This document shows, piece by piece, positions 14,104 through 22,218 of a stretch of DNA of 27,825 bases. A program made the translations under genes and the position numbers. Positions within the stretch are counted from its first letter, which is position 1. Every line of letters starts with the position of its first letter. Source of the DNA: JAJPXC01 sp964562375 (GTDB taxonomy: Bacteria > Bacteroidota > Bacteroidia > Bacteroidales > Muribaculaceae); assembly GCA_964562375.1 (NCBI GenBank), contig CAZLSW010000042.1:1-27825 (forward strand). Direction: 5' to 3'. The notes under the pieces are model-generated. The model made no database searches, was not told the origin of the DNA, and saw only the letters and a program-made list of their open reading frames with translations.

Positions 14104-16908
14104 TCAGTAGAACTCCTGGATGGCGCTGTAGTTCTTGAAGGCGGCGGCGCCGTAGTAGGGCGCGAAGGTGTAGTAGAGGCCGTAGGGGATGGTGTACTCG
14201 TTGAAGTTGACGCCGTTGTAGCTGGAGGCATTGGAGGCCGAGGTACCGACCCGGCAGAAGATCTCTGTCACCTTCAGTTGCTGGGTCAGGCCGGCGAAGC
14301 GCGTGGCCTTTTCGGAGGCATCGCTGATGAAGATGTTCTCGAAGTCGTAGAGGTTGACGTCGCCGACGAAGGTGTCCGAGAAGTCGTAGGCCGCAGTGTT
14401 CTTGGCAAAGAGTCCGGCCGGAGCCGTCTTCAAGGACGTGCACATCGCGAAGCAGCTGGAGAAGGTGGTCACCGCAGGACAGTTAGCGAACAGCGCCGCC
14501 GGAATCGTGGTGATGCCGGTGCTCGAAAAGGTGTGGCCGAACGACGTCACCAACGTGTTGTTGGCAAACAGAGCCGAAGGGATGGACGTCAGGGCCGTGC
14601 AGTCGCGGAAGGTCTCCGAGAAGGAGGTGACATTTGTGTTGTTGGCGAACAGCGTCGACGGGATGCTCGCCAACTGTGAGCACTCCTTGAAGGTGGCCGC
14701 GAACGTTGTAGCGGCCGTGTTGGCCGAGAAGATTGTCGGCACCGTCTTGAGGCTGGTACAGCCCTTGAAGGCAGACGAGAAATTCGTCGCCTCCGTGCAG
14801 TAGGAGAACAGTGCCGAGGGTATCGCCGTCAGCTTGGTGCAGTTCTGGAACACACCGGTGAAGTCCTTGGCCTTGGTGTTGTAGCGGAACAGGTAGGACG
14901 GGATGGTGGAGATGCCGGTGCAGCCGTTGAAGGACGAGGTGAAGGTCGTGGCGGCTGTACAGTTGGCGAACAGCGACGAAGGGATGCTTGTGATGCCCGT
15001 GCAGCCGCTGAAGGTCCCGCTGAACAGCGTGGCTGCCGTATTCTTGGCGAACAACGCCGCCGGAATCGACGTCAGGCCGGTGCACTGTGCGAAGAGCGAG
15101 TTGAGGTTCGTCGCCCGGGTGTTGTTGTCGAGCAACCCTTCCGGTATTGCCGTGAGGCCGCTGCACTGGTAGAACAAGGCCGGCATGCTCGTGGCCGCCG
15201 TCTGCTTGTCGAACAGGCCGGAAGGAATGGATTTCAGCGAGGTGCAATAGGCGAAGACGAAGTTCAGCGAGTTCAGCTTCGTCATCGGCTCCAGGAGGCC
15301 GCTCGGTATCTCCTTCAGCGCCGTGCAATTGTAGAAACCGTAGCTGATGGATGTGATGTGCGGGTTCTTGGCGAAGCAGTCTTCCGTCACCGTCGTGAGC
15401 GCCGTGCAGTTCTGGAACAGGCCGGAGGTGAAGGAGGTGGTTCGCAGCAGTGGGGTGTCGACCGACTTCAGCAGCTTGGCCGCCGTAGAGCCCGCAGGGC
15501 TGTTCTCGGGATAGACATTGAATGATAGGCGTGGAATCTGCTTCTTTGAGGTGTCGGACTGGCTGGTGTAGAGGCGCACGACCTTGGTACCGGCGGAGGT
15601 ATAGGTGTGCGACATGTTGTCGAGCGAGAGCGTGTGGCTGTCATCGGTGATGTAGCCGTCGCCCCAGAGGGAGGCCAGCGCAAAGCCTGTCTCGGCGAAG
15701 TTGAGCGGCCAGCAGAAGGTAGAGCCGGAGGACACGGAGAGCGTCCACTGCATGTAGTCGAAGGAGAACGGCACTGTCAGCACCTTCGTCTCGCCGTCGG
15801 CGTCCGTGACCGAGAGGGAGTATTCCGTGCCGGAGGTCATCTTCTCGATGTCAAGCTGCGAGAAGGGGATGTAGAGCATGCCGTCATCAGCCACGCCGAT
15901 GGGGTTCTTGAGCACGTTGGTGCCCGCTGCATCCTTCATCGAGTTGATACGCGAGCCGGGCATGGCCGTGCCAGCAACGTGGAGGTCTTCCTGATAGGCC
16001 GTGAGGGGTATCTCGGGCGAGATCCAGTCGTCAATCTCGATGCCGACCACCAGGCCGCCCTTCGAGATCTTGAGCACGAAGTTGTAGCACTGACTTTGTA
16101 GAAGGTCGAGGTCGAACTCGGCCGACACGTTGTTGGCGGCGCCGTTGATGGTGCTCTCTACCGAAACCAGGAAGTGGTTTCCGGCACCCTCACGGTCGGG
16201 AATGACCATCTGGTATGCGTCGGCCCCGGTGAGTTGGACTACTTCCTCGCCGATAGCTGAAACAGCGAAGTCATCTGATGTCAGGGTATAGGAGTAGCCG
16301 TCGTAGGCGTGGTCCGACCATTCGCCCGTGGCCAGGTTGAGCGTTGCCGAGGAAGCGCTGTTGCTCTCAATCCTCACCGACTGCACCTCCAGGCCGTCGA
16401 CCGTGGCCATCGCCCGGAAACCGATACAGCTCAGTGCGTGGTGGAAGGTCAGCGACACCTCCTGCGTCGTGTTGGTTAGGCCGACAGCTGAGGCATAGCA
16501 CAGGTCGGCCTGCTTGTTGTTGGCGTCGTAGCGCACCTTCGGGTCACCGCTGTCCGACGGCCCGGTGAGCACTTCGATTGACGGCTTGTCCACCGGCGCA
16601 TAGGCGTAGAACGAAAGCTCCGCGTCAGCCGAGTTCGGCCAGTATTTCACCGGCGTGTAAGTCCAGGCCCCGTCGGTGTACTCGACGCGCTGGTCGTACA
16701 TGAAGTCGGGCGTGTTGCCAAGGTAGGCGAACACCGAGAAGCCTTCGCGGATGGTGACGTTGTCGGTCTGGGCGGCACGCGACAGCGAGCCGGTCGAGAA
16801 GGTGACAGAGCGGTTGCCTGTTGTTGTGGCCACGCCTGCCATGTCATCGTCCTGGCACGAAGCGAGGACAATGACTCCGGCGGCCAAAAGAAGTGATTGC
16901 AGTTTCAT
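14104..16908 (-). CDS. Fimbrillin-like surface lipoprotein with BspA-type leucine-rich repeats
   Basis: A 934-aa protein. The signal peptide ends in a lipobox (VLASC, Cys18), and the next residues QDDD fit the acidic Bacteroidetes lipoprotein export signal, so it should be displayed on the outer surface. Residues about 30-300 resemble the fimbrillin/Mfa-like family (VTFSTGSLSRA, then WTYTPVKYWP, then LTFHHALSCI). A short domain at about 390-450 has a WGDG...HTY..AG pattern seen in surface proteins. Residues about 495-830 carry about 13 repeats of the form CTxLxxIPxxLFxxNTxATxF, a BspA-like leucine-rich repeat. The start overlaps the OmpA stop by 4 bases. Likely an adhesin or tip component; the ligand is unknown. 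The length and repeats are unlike a plain pilin. Confidence 0.85.
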   Translation of the reverse strand: MKLQSLLLAAGVIVLASCQDDDMAGVATTTGNRSVTFSTGSLSRAAQTDNVTIREGFSVFAYLGNTPDFMYDQRVEYTDGAWTYTPVKYWPNSADAELSFYAYAPVDKPSIEVLTGPSDSGDPKVRYDANNKQADLCYASAVGLTNTTQEVSLTFHHALSCIGFRAMATVDGLEVQSVRIESNSASSATLNLATGEWSDHAYDGYSYTLTSDDFAVSAIGEEVVQLTGADAYQMVIPDREGAGNHFLVSVESTINGAANNVSAEFDLDLLQSQCYNFVLKISKGGLVVGIEIDDWISPEIPLTAYQEDLHVAGTAMPGSRINSMKDAAGTNVLKNPIGVADDGMLYIPFSQLDIEKMTSGTEYSLSVTDADGETKVLTVPFSFDYMQWTLSVSSGSTFCWPLNFAETGFALASLWGDGYITDDSHTLSLDNMSHTYTSAGTKVVRLYTSQSDTSKKQIPRLSFNVYPENSPAGSTAAKLLKSVDTPLLRTTSFTSGLFQNCTALTTVTEDCFAKNPHITSISYGFYNCTALKEIPSGLLEPMTKLNSLNFVFAYCTSLKSIPSGLFDKQTAATSMPALFYQCSGLTAIPEGLLDNNTRATNLNSLFAQCTGLTSIPAALFAKNTAATLFSGTFSGCTGITSIPSSLFANCTAATTFTSSFNGCTGISTIPSYLFRYNTKAKDFTGVFQNCTKLTAIPSALFSYCTEATNFSSAFKGCTSLKTVPTIFSANTAATTFAATFKECSQLASIPSTLFANNTNVTSFSETFRDCTALTSIPSALFANNTLVTSFGHTFSSTGITTIPAALFANCPAVTTFSSCFAMCTSLKTAPAGLFAKNTAAYDFSDTFVGDVNLYDFENIFISDASEKATRFAGLTQQLKVTEIFCRVGTSASNASSYNGVNFNEYTIPYGLYYTFAPYYGAAAFKNYSAIQEFY
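14418..15426 (-). repeat. Array of about 13 leucine-rich repeats, unit about 24-25 codons
   Basis: Successive units read NCTALKEIPSGLL, YCTSLKSIPSGLF, QCSGLTAIPEGLL, QCTGLTSIPAALF, GCTGITSIPSSLF and so on. At DNA level the units have diverged at synonymous and variable sites, so this is an old array rather than a freshly amplified one. Confidence 0.85.
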
Positions 16909-18353
16909 GGGCGGTAGAGTTCGATGCGGGTGTGACGGTTTGCCTCGGCAGGCGAGTGGGTGGAGATGCCGCCGTGATGGGCCTCCTCAATCTGCTCGTC
17001 GGTCACGCCGAGGCTGGTGAGATGGTCGCAGATGAAGCGTGCGCGGGCGCCACTGAGGTTCATGTTTTGCGCAACGGAGCCGGTGGCCGCGTCGGCCGCG
17101 CCGACCACTCGCACGACCAGATTGTACTCCTGTGCCAGACGCGCCACCTCGTCAAGGTTGATCAGCTGGCTCTCGTCAGTGAGTGTGGCCGTGCCAATGC
17201 GGAAGAAGAAGTAGACGGGCACGCCTATGCAGGCGTCGCCGGTCGAGAGGTCGGCCAGATAGCGGCCCCAGTCATCAGTCTCCTCCGCGCCGTTGGTTTG
17301 GGCAGCCGTCTGGTCTGTGTGGTCGTATTTCCAATCCCTGACCTCCCCGTTTGCGAAGCCGAGCGCCGAGAGGTCGGCATCGTCATAGCCATAGCCGCGC
17401 AGGCGCGCCATCAGCGAGTTGAGACCGCTGTAGTCGTTGCGCGGGAATCCGGTTCCGAAACCGAGGCTGTCGGCCTCCATCGCGGCGATGTCCCCGCCAT
17501 AGCGCTGGAGCAGCCCCTCGATGCGCAGAATCTTCTTCAGCTCGCCGATGACGCGCACGTCGGCCGAGTGAGCCGAAACCAGTTTCTTGTTCTGGTCTTG
17601 CAGAGAGCAGGCCCAGGCCCACAGCTGGTCGTGCTGCGTCTGGTACGGGCGCGGGTCGATGACGCGCTTCCAGCCGACCGTGCCGAAAGTCCAGGTGAAC
17701 CCTGCCGTGAGGTTGACGAGGTTGTCGCCGAGCGAGCGCGACGAGCCGATGCCGTCGAAGTCCTTGAAGGTAGTGGTGCCCCCGAGTTCCAGCGTGACGG
17801 CCGCGCGGTCGGTCAGCCGGTAGCGCCCCTGCACCCCGTAGGAGAAGGCGAAGGGATTGGTGGAAAGATGTGCGTTGTGGAGGAACCCCACGCCGACATA
17901 GGGAACGATGTCGAAGCGTGTGGATGTCTGGCTCGGCCAGAACTCGCGCAGGGCGTTCCACATCAGGTCTGCATGGTAGCTCTGGAAGGAGTGCGAGACC
18001 AGATTCGCCGCCTTGAAGCGCCAGCCGTCGAACGACAGGCGTGTTGCGATTGTGGGGGTGAACCACTTGCCCACCTCCAGGCGCACGAGCGGTTTCATGC
18101 GGCCGAAAGCGTCCTCGCAGCCGAGGGGCGAGCCGTAGAACACGGAACCACCGACGCCGGCGCCGACGAACCAGTTCGAGCGCCAGCCATCGTCCTTGTA
18201 GACCCCTTCGAGATAGGTCGGCTGAATCGGTTTCGGCCTCTGGCTTGTGACCGCAGAGGCCCGCTGCTTGAGCTGTGTCTCCTGCTTCTGTATGTTCGCT
18301 CCGGCCGACAGCGCCAGCGTCATCGCGAGAGACAGTAAAAGGTATTTCTTCAT
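16905..18353 (-). CDS. OmpA-family outer membrane protein
   Basis: A 482-aa protein with a signal peptide (MKKYLLLSLAMTLALSAGA). Residues about 55-245 alternate in the manner of an outer-membrane beta-barrel (NWFVGAGVGGSVFYG, VPYVGVGFLHNA, LTAGFTWTFG). A linker follows, and the C-terminal about 110 residues (from about 373) form an OmpA-C/peptidoglycan-binding domain: VYFFFRIGTATLT, later NLSGARARFI, LGV and NRHTRIEL. It lies 24 bases after the relaxase stop and overlaps the lipoprotein start. In Bacteroidales, OmpA/DUF3575-type proteins commonly sit beside fimbrillin genes, so this one probably anchors or assists the surface lipoprotein encoded next. Confidence 0.88.
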   Translation of the reverse strand: MKKYLLLSLAMTLALSAGANIQKQETQLKQRASAVTSQRPKPIQPTYLEGVYKDDGWRSNWFVGAGVGGSVFYGSPLGCEDAFGRMKPLVRLEVGKWFTPTIATRLSFDGWRFKAANLVSHSFQSYHADLMWNALREFWPSQTSTRFDIVPYVGVGFLHNAHLSTNPFAFSYGVQGRYRLTDRAAVTLELGGTTTFKDFDGIGSSRSLGDNLVNLTAGFTWTFGTVGWKRVIDPRPYQTQHDQLWAWACSLQDQNKKLVSAHSADVRVIGELKKILRIEGLLQRYGGDIAAMEADSLGFGTGFPRNDYSGLNSLMARLRGYGYDDADLSALGFANGEVRDWKYDHTDQTAAQTNGAEETDDWGRYLADLSTGDACIGVPVYFFFRIGTATLTDESQLINLDEVARLAQEYNLVVRVVGAADAATGSVAQNMNLSGARARFICDHLTSLGVTDEQIEEAHHGGISTHSPAEANRHTRIELYRP

Positions 18354-18377
18354 GTTTCGGTTGATTGGAATGTGTTA

Positions 18378-19844
18378 TCACTTGCGTTTGACCGAGCGCG
18401 AGCCGGGTCGCATCATCGCATGGGCGCGCTGCAGGCAGCGCATCGCCCAGCGGCGGTCGTCCTCGTCATCCTTGCGCCCCCACGGCAGATCGCTCCCGCC
18501 GCCACCGCCGCCGCTTCCCTGAGCGAACTGCGTCGCCTGGTCGACATACCCGGCAAAGAGCAGGGTGGCACACTTGACTATCCGGTTGGTGTCGGCAGCA
18601 ACGTCATTCAGCAGGGAGCCGTCGAAGGCCGCCAACTCTTTGTCGGAGGTCGCATTCTTGGCCGCATTTCTGAACTCTGCAACCATCTGCGAGAATCCGG
18701 CTTCGATGACACGAAGTTTGGCGTAGACAGCACTGTCTTTCGTGGCCCATGACATGGACTGGTTGACGGCATCGAGCTTGTTCTGCTGCTCCTTTATCTC
18801 CGACTGAAGACCACTCAGGATGTGGTTTGCCCTGTCGAGCTTCTCCTCCTTGTCAGCTATGGCACTGGCCACTTTCTCCAGCTCGCCCTCCTTTATCTCA
18901 ATCTCGGCGGCTATCTGGTTTCGGCGCGACGAATCTTGCGATTTGAGGTCATTGAGCTGCCGGATTTCCTTCTCCAGCTTTGAGCGTTTGTCTTCGAGAT
19001 TTTGGAGCATCGACCGCAAGCCCTTGACGCGCTTTTCGGCCTGCTTGATCTGGTAGCGAAGTTCAGACAGCGTAAAGGCGTGGTCAGCAATCTGTGCCTC
19101 CAAGTCACTGGACTGCCGGGCGAGGTCGCGGTAGAACTTTTGTGGATTGCTGTGCCTGGCGCCAGACTGGTGTATGTCGACACCCCGGGCCAGACCCCAG
19201 CGTTTGTTCACGCGGGCGAGCTTGTCGTGCAGGGCCAGCATGCGCTGCCGGTATTCCCACTTCGAGTCGCCGCAGAAGACCTTCTTGAAGGACAACTGTC
19301 CGCGCTCGTCGATTGGCAACACCGTGCAGTGGATATGTGGATTGGTCTCGTCGAGGTGGACGTAGAAACCGACGATGTTGTCCTCGCCCCACTGATCGCA
19401 CGCGAAGCGGTAGATATCCTGCGCCCAACGCTCGATGGCGGGGTCGCGCCGGATGTGCGAGTGGTCGATGTATTTGTCCTCGACGTTGACCTTTTGGGCG
19501 CCGAAGGCGAGCTGGTGCATACGCTCGCGGTTACCGCCGAATATGATCCTGGCAGCCACACGGCGTGGCTTGCGAGGATTGCCTTCGTTGGGGTCACGGA
19601 GCCCGAGCTGGGCCAGGCGCAGCCGTATGCGGTCGGGCACCGACCGGCTGCGGTCGATGGGCTGCACCACGCCGCCACGGGCAATCTCGAAGTTGAGATG
19701 CTCGCGAGTGCGGTCGTAGCGGCCGTCGCGCACGGCCTTCTCCCAGCGCTCGTCGCTCCACCGGCGCTGATACTCGTCGCTCTCATTGGCATTGATGCCG
19801 GTGGACGAATGGATGTCCATCACCTGTTTTGCGGAATCGCTCAT
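18378..19844 (-). CDS. MobV-type relaxase (Mob_Pre family)
   Basis: A 488-aa protein that would nick oriT and lead strand transfer. The Mob_Pre domain covers about residues 1-235. Motifs include the opening KQVMDIH...INANESDEYQRRWSD, HLNFEIARG (49-57), and the metal-binding HLDETNPHIH (163-172), the three-histidine motif of MobV relaxases. Residues about 240-385 are a long coiled coil (QAEKRVKGLRSMLQNLEDKR and onwards). The tail has a glycine run (GSGGGGGGS), an acidic/tryptophan patch and a basic end (RSVKRK). Both catalytic-region motifs look intact. It follows a spacer rich in inverted repeats and precedes two surface-protein genes with no visible terminator in the 24-base gap. Confidence 0.92.
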   Translation of the reverse strand: MSDSAKQVMDIHSSTGINANESDEYQRRWSDERWEKAVRDGRYDRTREHLNFEIARGGVVQPIDRSRSVPDRIRLRLAQLGLRDPNEGNPRKPRRVAARIIFGGNRERMHQLAFGAQKVNVEDKYIDHSHIRRDPAIERWAQDIYRFACDQWGEDNIVGFYVHLDETNPHIHCTVLPIDERGQLSFKKVFCGDSKWEYRQRMLALHDKLARVNKRWGLARGVDIHQSGARHSNPQKFYRDLARQSSDLEAQIADHAFTLSELRYQIKQAEKRVKGLRSMLQNLEDKRSKLEKEIRQLNDLKSQDSSRRNQIAAEIEIKEGELEKVASAIADKEEKLDRANHILSGLQSEIKEQQNKLDAVNQSMSWATKDSAVYAKLRVIEAGFSQMVAEFRNAAKNATSDKELAAFDGSLLNDVAADTNRIVKCATLLFAGYVDQATQFAQGSGGGGGGSDLPWGRKDDEDDRRWAMRCLQRAHAMMRPGSRSVKRK

Positions 19845-20027
19845 TTGTCAGAAATTTTGAAGTCGAGCTTGCTCGTTGTGTGGTCAGTCTCCACCCTGCC
19901 GATGGCAGGGGTGGGTATTAAGCTCCCCACTCCCTAGCGTAAGTGGAACCGGGCAAGCCCGTCGCCGTGGAGGGCGGGCAAGCCCGCAGCGGAACACAAA
20001 CCACACACCGGGGCCTCTGGCCGCGTC
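19845..20027. other. Candidate origin of transfer (oriT) with several inverted repeats
   Basis: This 183-base GC-rich spacer directly precedes the relaxase gene, the usual oriT place in MobV elements. It contains a strong hairpin CCCTGCC-GAT-GGCAGGG (19894-19910; the arms extend to CCACCCTGCC and GGCAGGGGTGG with one bulged base), three 12-base palindromic elements with a two-base centre (CGAGCTTGCTCG at 19864-19875; CGGGCAAGCCCG at 19950-19961 and 19975-19986), and a distant inverted pair TGTGTGGT (19877-19884) and ACCACACA (20000-20007). No T-run follows any of them, so they are poor terminators. The nick site itself cannot be identified. Confidence 0.55.
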
Positions 20028-20906
20028 TTACAAGCCCGGCAGGCGGTTGGCTTCTGAAGAGGATGAAACGTCGGCAGACGGCGTTTTAGACGGCAAAAGA
20101 GGGGGCATAGAGCCAAGCTCGCGCGACACGGCTGAGAGGATGCTCTCGGCCGTGTCAACCAGGTCGGCCAGCATCCGCGTGTACATCACGTTGATGTCGC
20201 GCCCCGGGTCGGCTACAAGCGCCTTCACCAGTTCCTCGAACCGCGCGGCATCGCCGGCGCATGTGCGGTAGTATGTGTCGAGCATCGACTTCTCCACCTT
20301 GGGCGAATAGAGTCGGCACATCAGTCGGCGATATGTGGACAGCAGGATGTCGTCTGTGAGCCAAGCCACATGCCGCCGCTGCTCGATGGAGTAGAGCTGC
20401 TGTCCGTTCTCGTCGGTGAGGGGCGAAGTGCTGACGGAATCACTCAGGGGGCATCCGTCGAGGTCGACAAGAACCGGTTTCTGAGGATTGGGGGTGAGTG
20501 TCACCAGTCCGTCCTCGCGTGAGAACTCGTTGAGCGTGTCGAAGATGTGCTGTCCGGGACCCCACTTGAAGCGCAGCGACACGATGTCGATCTGTGAGCA
20601 CTTGACGTGGCTGGTGATGACGAGCTGCTTGAGATCGCACAGCTCGTGCAGGAACAAGCGGACAGTGACGCGCGACCAGTGCCACTGTTTTGCGAGCTCG
20701 GTGAGGGTGACCACGAACTCGCCGGGCACCAGGTCGAAGGTCTTGCCGAAGCGGCTAACCTGGCCGGGTGAGTTGACGGCGCGCAACAGCAGGTCGAGGA
20801 ACGCCTCGCAGCGGGTGTACGACCCGTCGGGCGTGGTCTTGAGATAGTCGAGCAGCGACCTCGAAATCTCAATGTGTCTGATCTGGATTGGATTTTCGGG
20901 AGTCAT
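20028..20906 (-). CDS. Winged-helix DNA-binding protein, possible replication initiator
   Basis: A 292-aa protein. Residues about 61-98 (PGEFVVTLTELAKQWHWSRVT and onwards) form a winged helix-turn-helix like that of replication-initiator and phage O-type N-termini. Residues about 25-60 (SYTRCEAFLDLLLRA) resemble the preceding helix of the same group. The C-terminal half (about 175-275) is helical and unrecognised. Its start overlaps the end of the membrane-protein gene by 38 bases in another frame; no nearer ATG would preserve the N-terminus. The position next to a candidate oriT and relaxase suggests a role in replication or transfer control, which is inference. Confidence 0.6.
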   Translation of the reverse strand: MTPENPIQIRHIEISRSLLDYLKTTPDGSYTRCEAFLDLLLRAVNSPGQVSRFGKTFDLVPGEFVVTLTELAKQWHWSRVTVRLFLHELCDLKQLVITSHVKCSQIDIVSLRFKWGPGQHIFDTLNEFSREDGLVTLTPNPQKPVLVDLDGCPLSDSVSTSPLTDENGQQLYSIEQRRHVAWLTDDILLSTYRRLMCRLYSPKVEKSMLDTYYRTCAGDAARFEELVKALVADPGRDINVMYTRMLADLVDTAESILSAVSRELGSMPPLLPSKTPSADVSSSSEANRLPGL

Positions 20907-21444
20907 TTACAAGCAAGAGTTTAGAGGTTTTGTCGAGGTGGTGCGAATGGGCCTCCTTGCCATTCATGTGGTCGAGGAAATCTGTATAGAAGCCCGGCGA
21001 GTTGACACGGGCAATGACCGCATCCGACGGAAGGAAGTAGGCGGCTAAAAGCAGCACGGCAACGGTGAAGGCGAAGGGGAAGCCCTGGGGTACGAACATG
21101 GTCAGCAGGACCAGTGCGAAGGCCGTCTTCTGACCACCCCGTGAGGTGAGCCATGAGAACAGACGCGAGGACGCTCGCGTGGAGAACAGCACGCAGGCGA
21201 TGGCCGTAGTGGGCAGGAGCCAGACGGCCGACTTGTCGGGCCGCATCCAGCAGTAGTGGAGCAGGCACAGGCTGGTCAGAGCGACCATTGCCACAAAGCG
21301 TTGGGCGATGCCGTCGTTGGCCATCCTCAGATCGAATCCGAGGCGCCCGCGCTTGCGTCGCTTCCAGCGTCGGCGTGCCAGCCACGGCACCACGAGAAAC
21401 GTCAAGGCGTAGCCCATTTGTATGAGCAGCGTGACCGTTTGCAT
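20869..21444 (-). CDS. Small multi-pass membrane protein of the mobilization block
   Basis: A 191-aa protein not recognised by family. Hydrophobic segments fall at about residues 4-22, 48-66, 72-90 and 106-138 (long enough for one or two passes). A very basic loop (ARRRWKRRKRGR, 23-34) after the first segment suggests that side faces the cytoplasm. The C-terminus (about 140-191) is hydrophilic with HSHH. I chose the ATG at 21444, which overlaps the previous stop by one base (TGATG); the open frame extends further upstream only as a shadow of the neighbouring gene. Confidence 0.7.
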   Translation of the reverse strand: MQTVTLLIQMGYALTFLVVPWLARRRWKRRKRGRLGFDLRMANDGIAQRFVAMVALTSLCLLHYCWMRPDKSAVWLLPTTAIACVLFSTRASSRLFSWLTSRGGQKTAFALVLLTMFVPQGFPFAFTVAVLLLAAYFLPSDAVIARVNSPGFYTDFLDHMNGKEAHSHHLDKTSKLLLVNDSRKSNPDQTH

Positions 21445-21839
21445 CACTTGTCGTTTTTGGTGGGACGGCCGGTGGCCCGGGCGTAGTTCTTGCCGATGCG
21501 CAGGTTCAAGCGCCCGGTGGTGGCGGCCAGGAAGATGCCGTTGACATCTTCGGGCGACAGACAGCCTCGCTCGTAGCGGAGAGCCCTGAAAGGGTCTTTC
21601 TTGACGAGGCGCTTGATGGCGGCGTCGATGGCGCGCTCCGATACCAGGAAGAGGCTCCCGGGCTTGACGGTCTCGCTGCGCTTCAGCGCCAGGATGGGAA
21701 GCACGCGCGCCATGTGAGGCACCGAGGCGTAGGGGTCGTAGTCGGCGAAGACGCAGAAGATGTCCTCGGTGTTGATCGTGGCCCAGCGGCACTCGGTATT
21801 GACCACGGCGATGATGTAGGATAATTGGGAATCAGTCAT
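21444..21839 (-). CDS. Small protein of unknown function, paralogue 2
   Basis: A 131-aa soluble protein, similar over its length to the one encoded just upstream (21832-22218). Shared positions include a tryptophan near residue 19, LALK/LALR, a strand LFLVSERAIDAAI versus LLLSETELDAAL, a D/F...Y patch and a C-terminal D...ATTGRLNL versus D...ATMGILWL. The ATG at 21839 was chosen because it overlaps the previous stop by 8 bases and matches the paralogue's start; the longer frame adds 26 residues that belong to the neighbouring gene's sequence. Function unknown; it occurs between a relaxase block and its regulator. Confidence 0.65.
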   Translation of the reverse strand: MTDSQLSYIIAVVNTECRWATINTEDIFCVFADYDPYASVPHMARVLPILALKRSETVKPGSLFLVSERAIDAAIKRLVKKDPFRALRYERGCLSPEDVNGIFLAATTGRLNLRIGKNYARATGRPTKNDK

Positions 21840-22218
21840 TTGGATATGTGGGGAATGAATAATCTTCGTCTTTGAAAAGGTTGAGCCAGAGGATGCCCAT
21901 CGTGGCATAGCTGACAAGCAGCTCGATGTCGGTGGTGGTCATCGTGGCAGTCTGGTAGCGCTTGGCAAAATCCGGCTCAGCACACATCTTGGCCAGGGCT
22001 GCATCGAGTTCCGTTTCGGAGAGTAGAAGCACACGATTTTTGTAGAATGAGCCGTGGCCTCTGACCACTCGTAAGGCGAGTGTCCTGACCAGACGCTCTT
22101 TCATGCGTCCGCGGTTGGCGACGGCAAAATGGCCCACGCTCTCCTTGTCGTCGATTTTCAGCCAGGCACAGCGGGTGCGTATGGCTTCGTGGAGCTGGTT
22201 CCAGGCACCGTCGTTCAT
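21832..22218 (-). CDS. Small protein of unknown function, paralogue 1
   Basis: A 128-aa soluble protein, paralogous to the following gene. It starts MNDGAWNQLHEAIRTRCAWL and carries RTLALRVVRGHGSF, LLLSETELDAALAKM and TTTDIELLVSYATMGILWLN. No catalytic motif, signal peptide or membrane segment is visible. The start overlaps the previous stop by 4 bases and the stop overlaps the next start by 8. Confidence 0.68.
   Translation of the reverse strand: MNDGAWNQLHEAIRTRCAWLKIDDKESVGHFAVANRGRMKERLVRTLALRVVRGHGSFYKNRVLLLSETELDAALAKMCAEPDFAKRYQTATMTTTDIELLVSYATMGILWLNLFKDEDYSFPTYPND

Noticed and set aside
13914..14138. Plus-strand 74-codon open frame
   Set aside because: It runs through the terminator and an A/C-rich spacer and into the antisense of the lipoprotein gene; no promoter or similarity.
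16893..18338. Plus-strand open frame of 481 codons opposite the OmpA-like gene
   Set aside because: Lies entirely antisense to a gene with signal peptide, barrel and OmpA domain; composition is shadow-like.
19891..19914. Hairpin upstream of the relaxase gene as a transcription terminator
   Set aside because: No T-run follows the stem on either strand.
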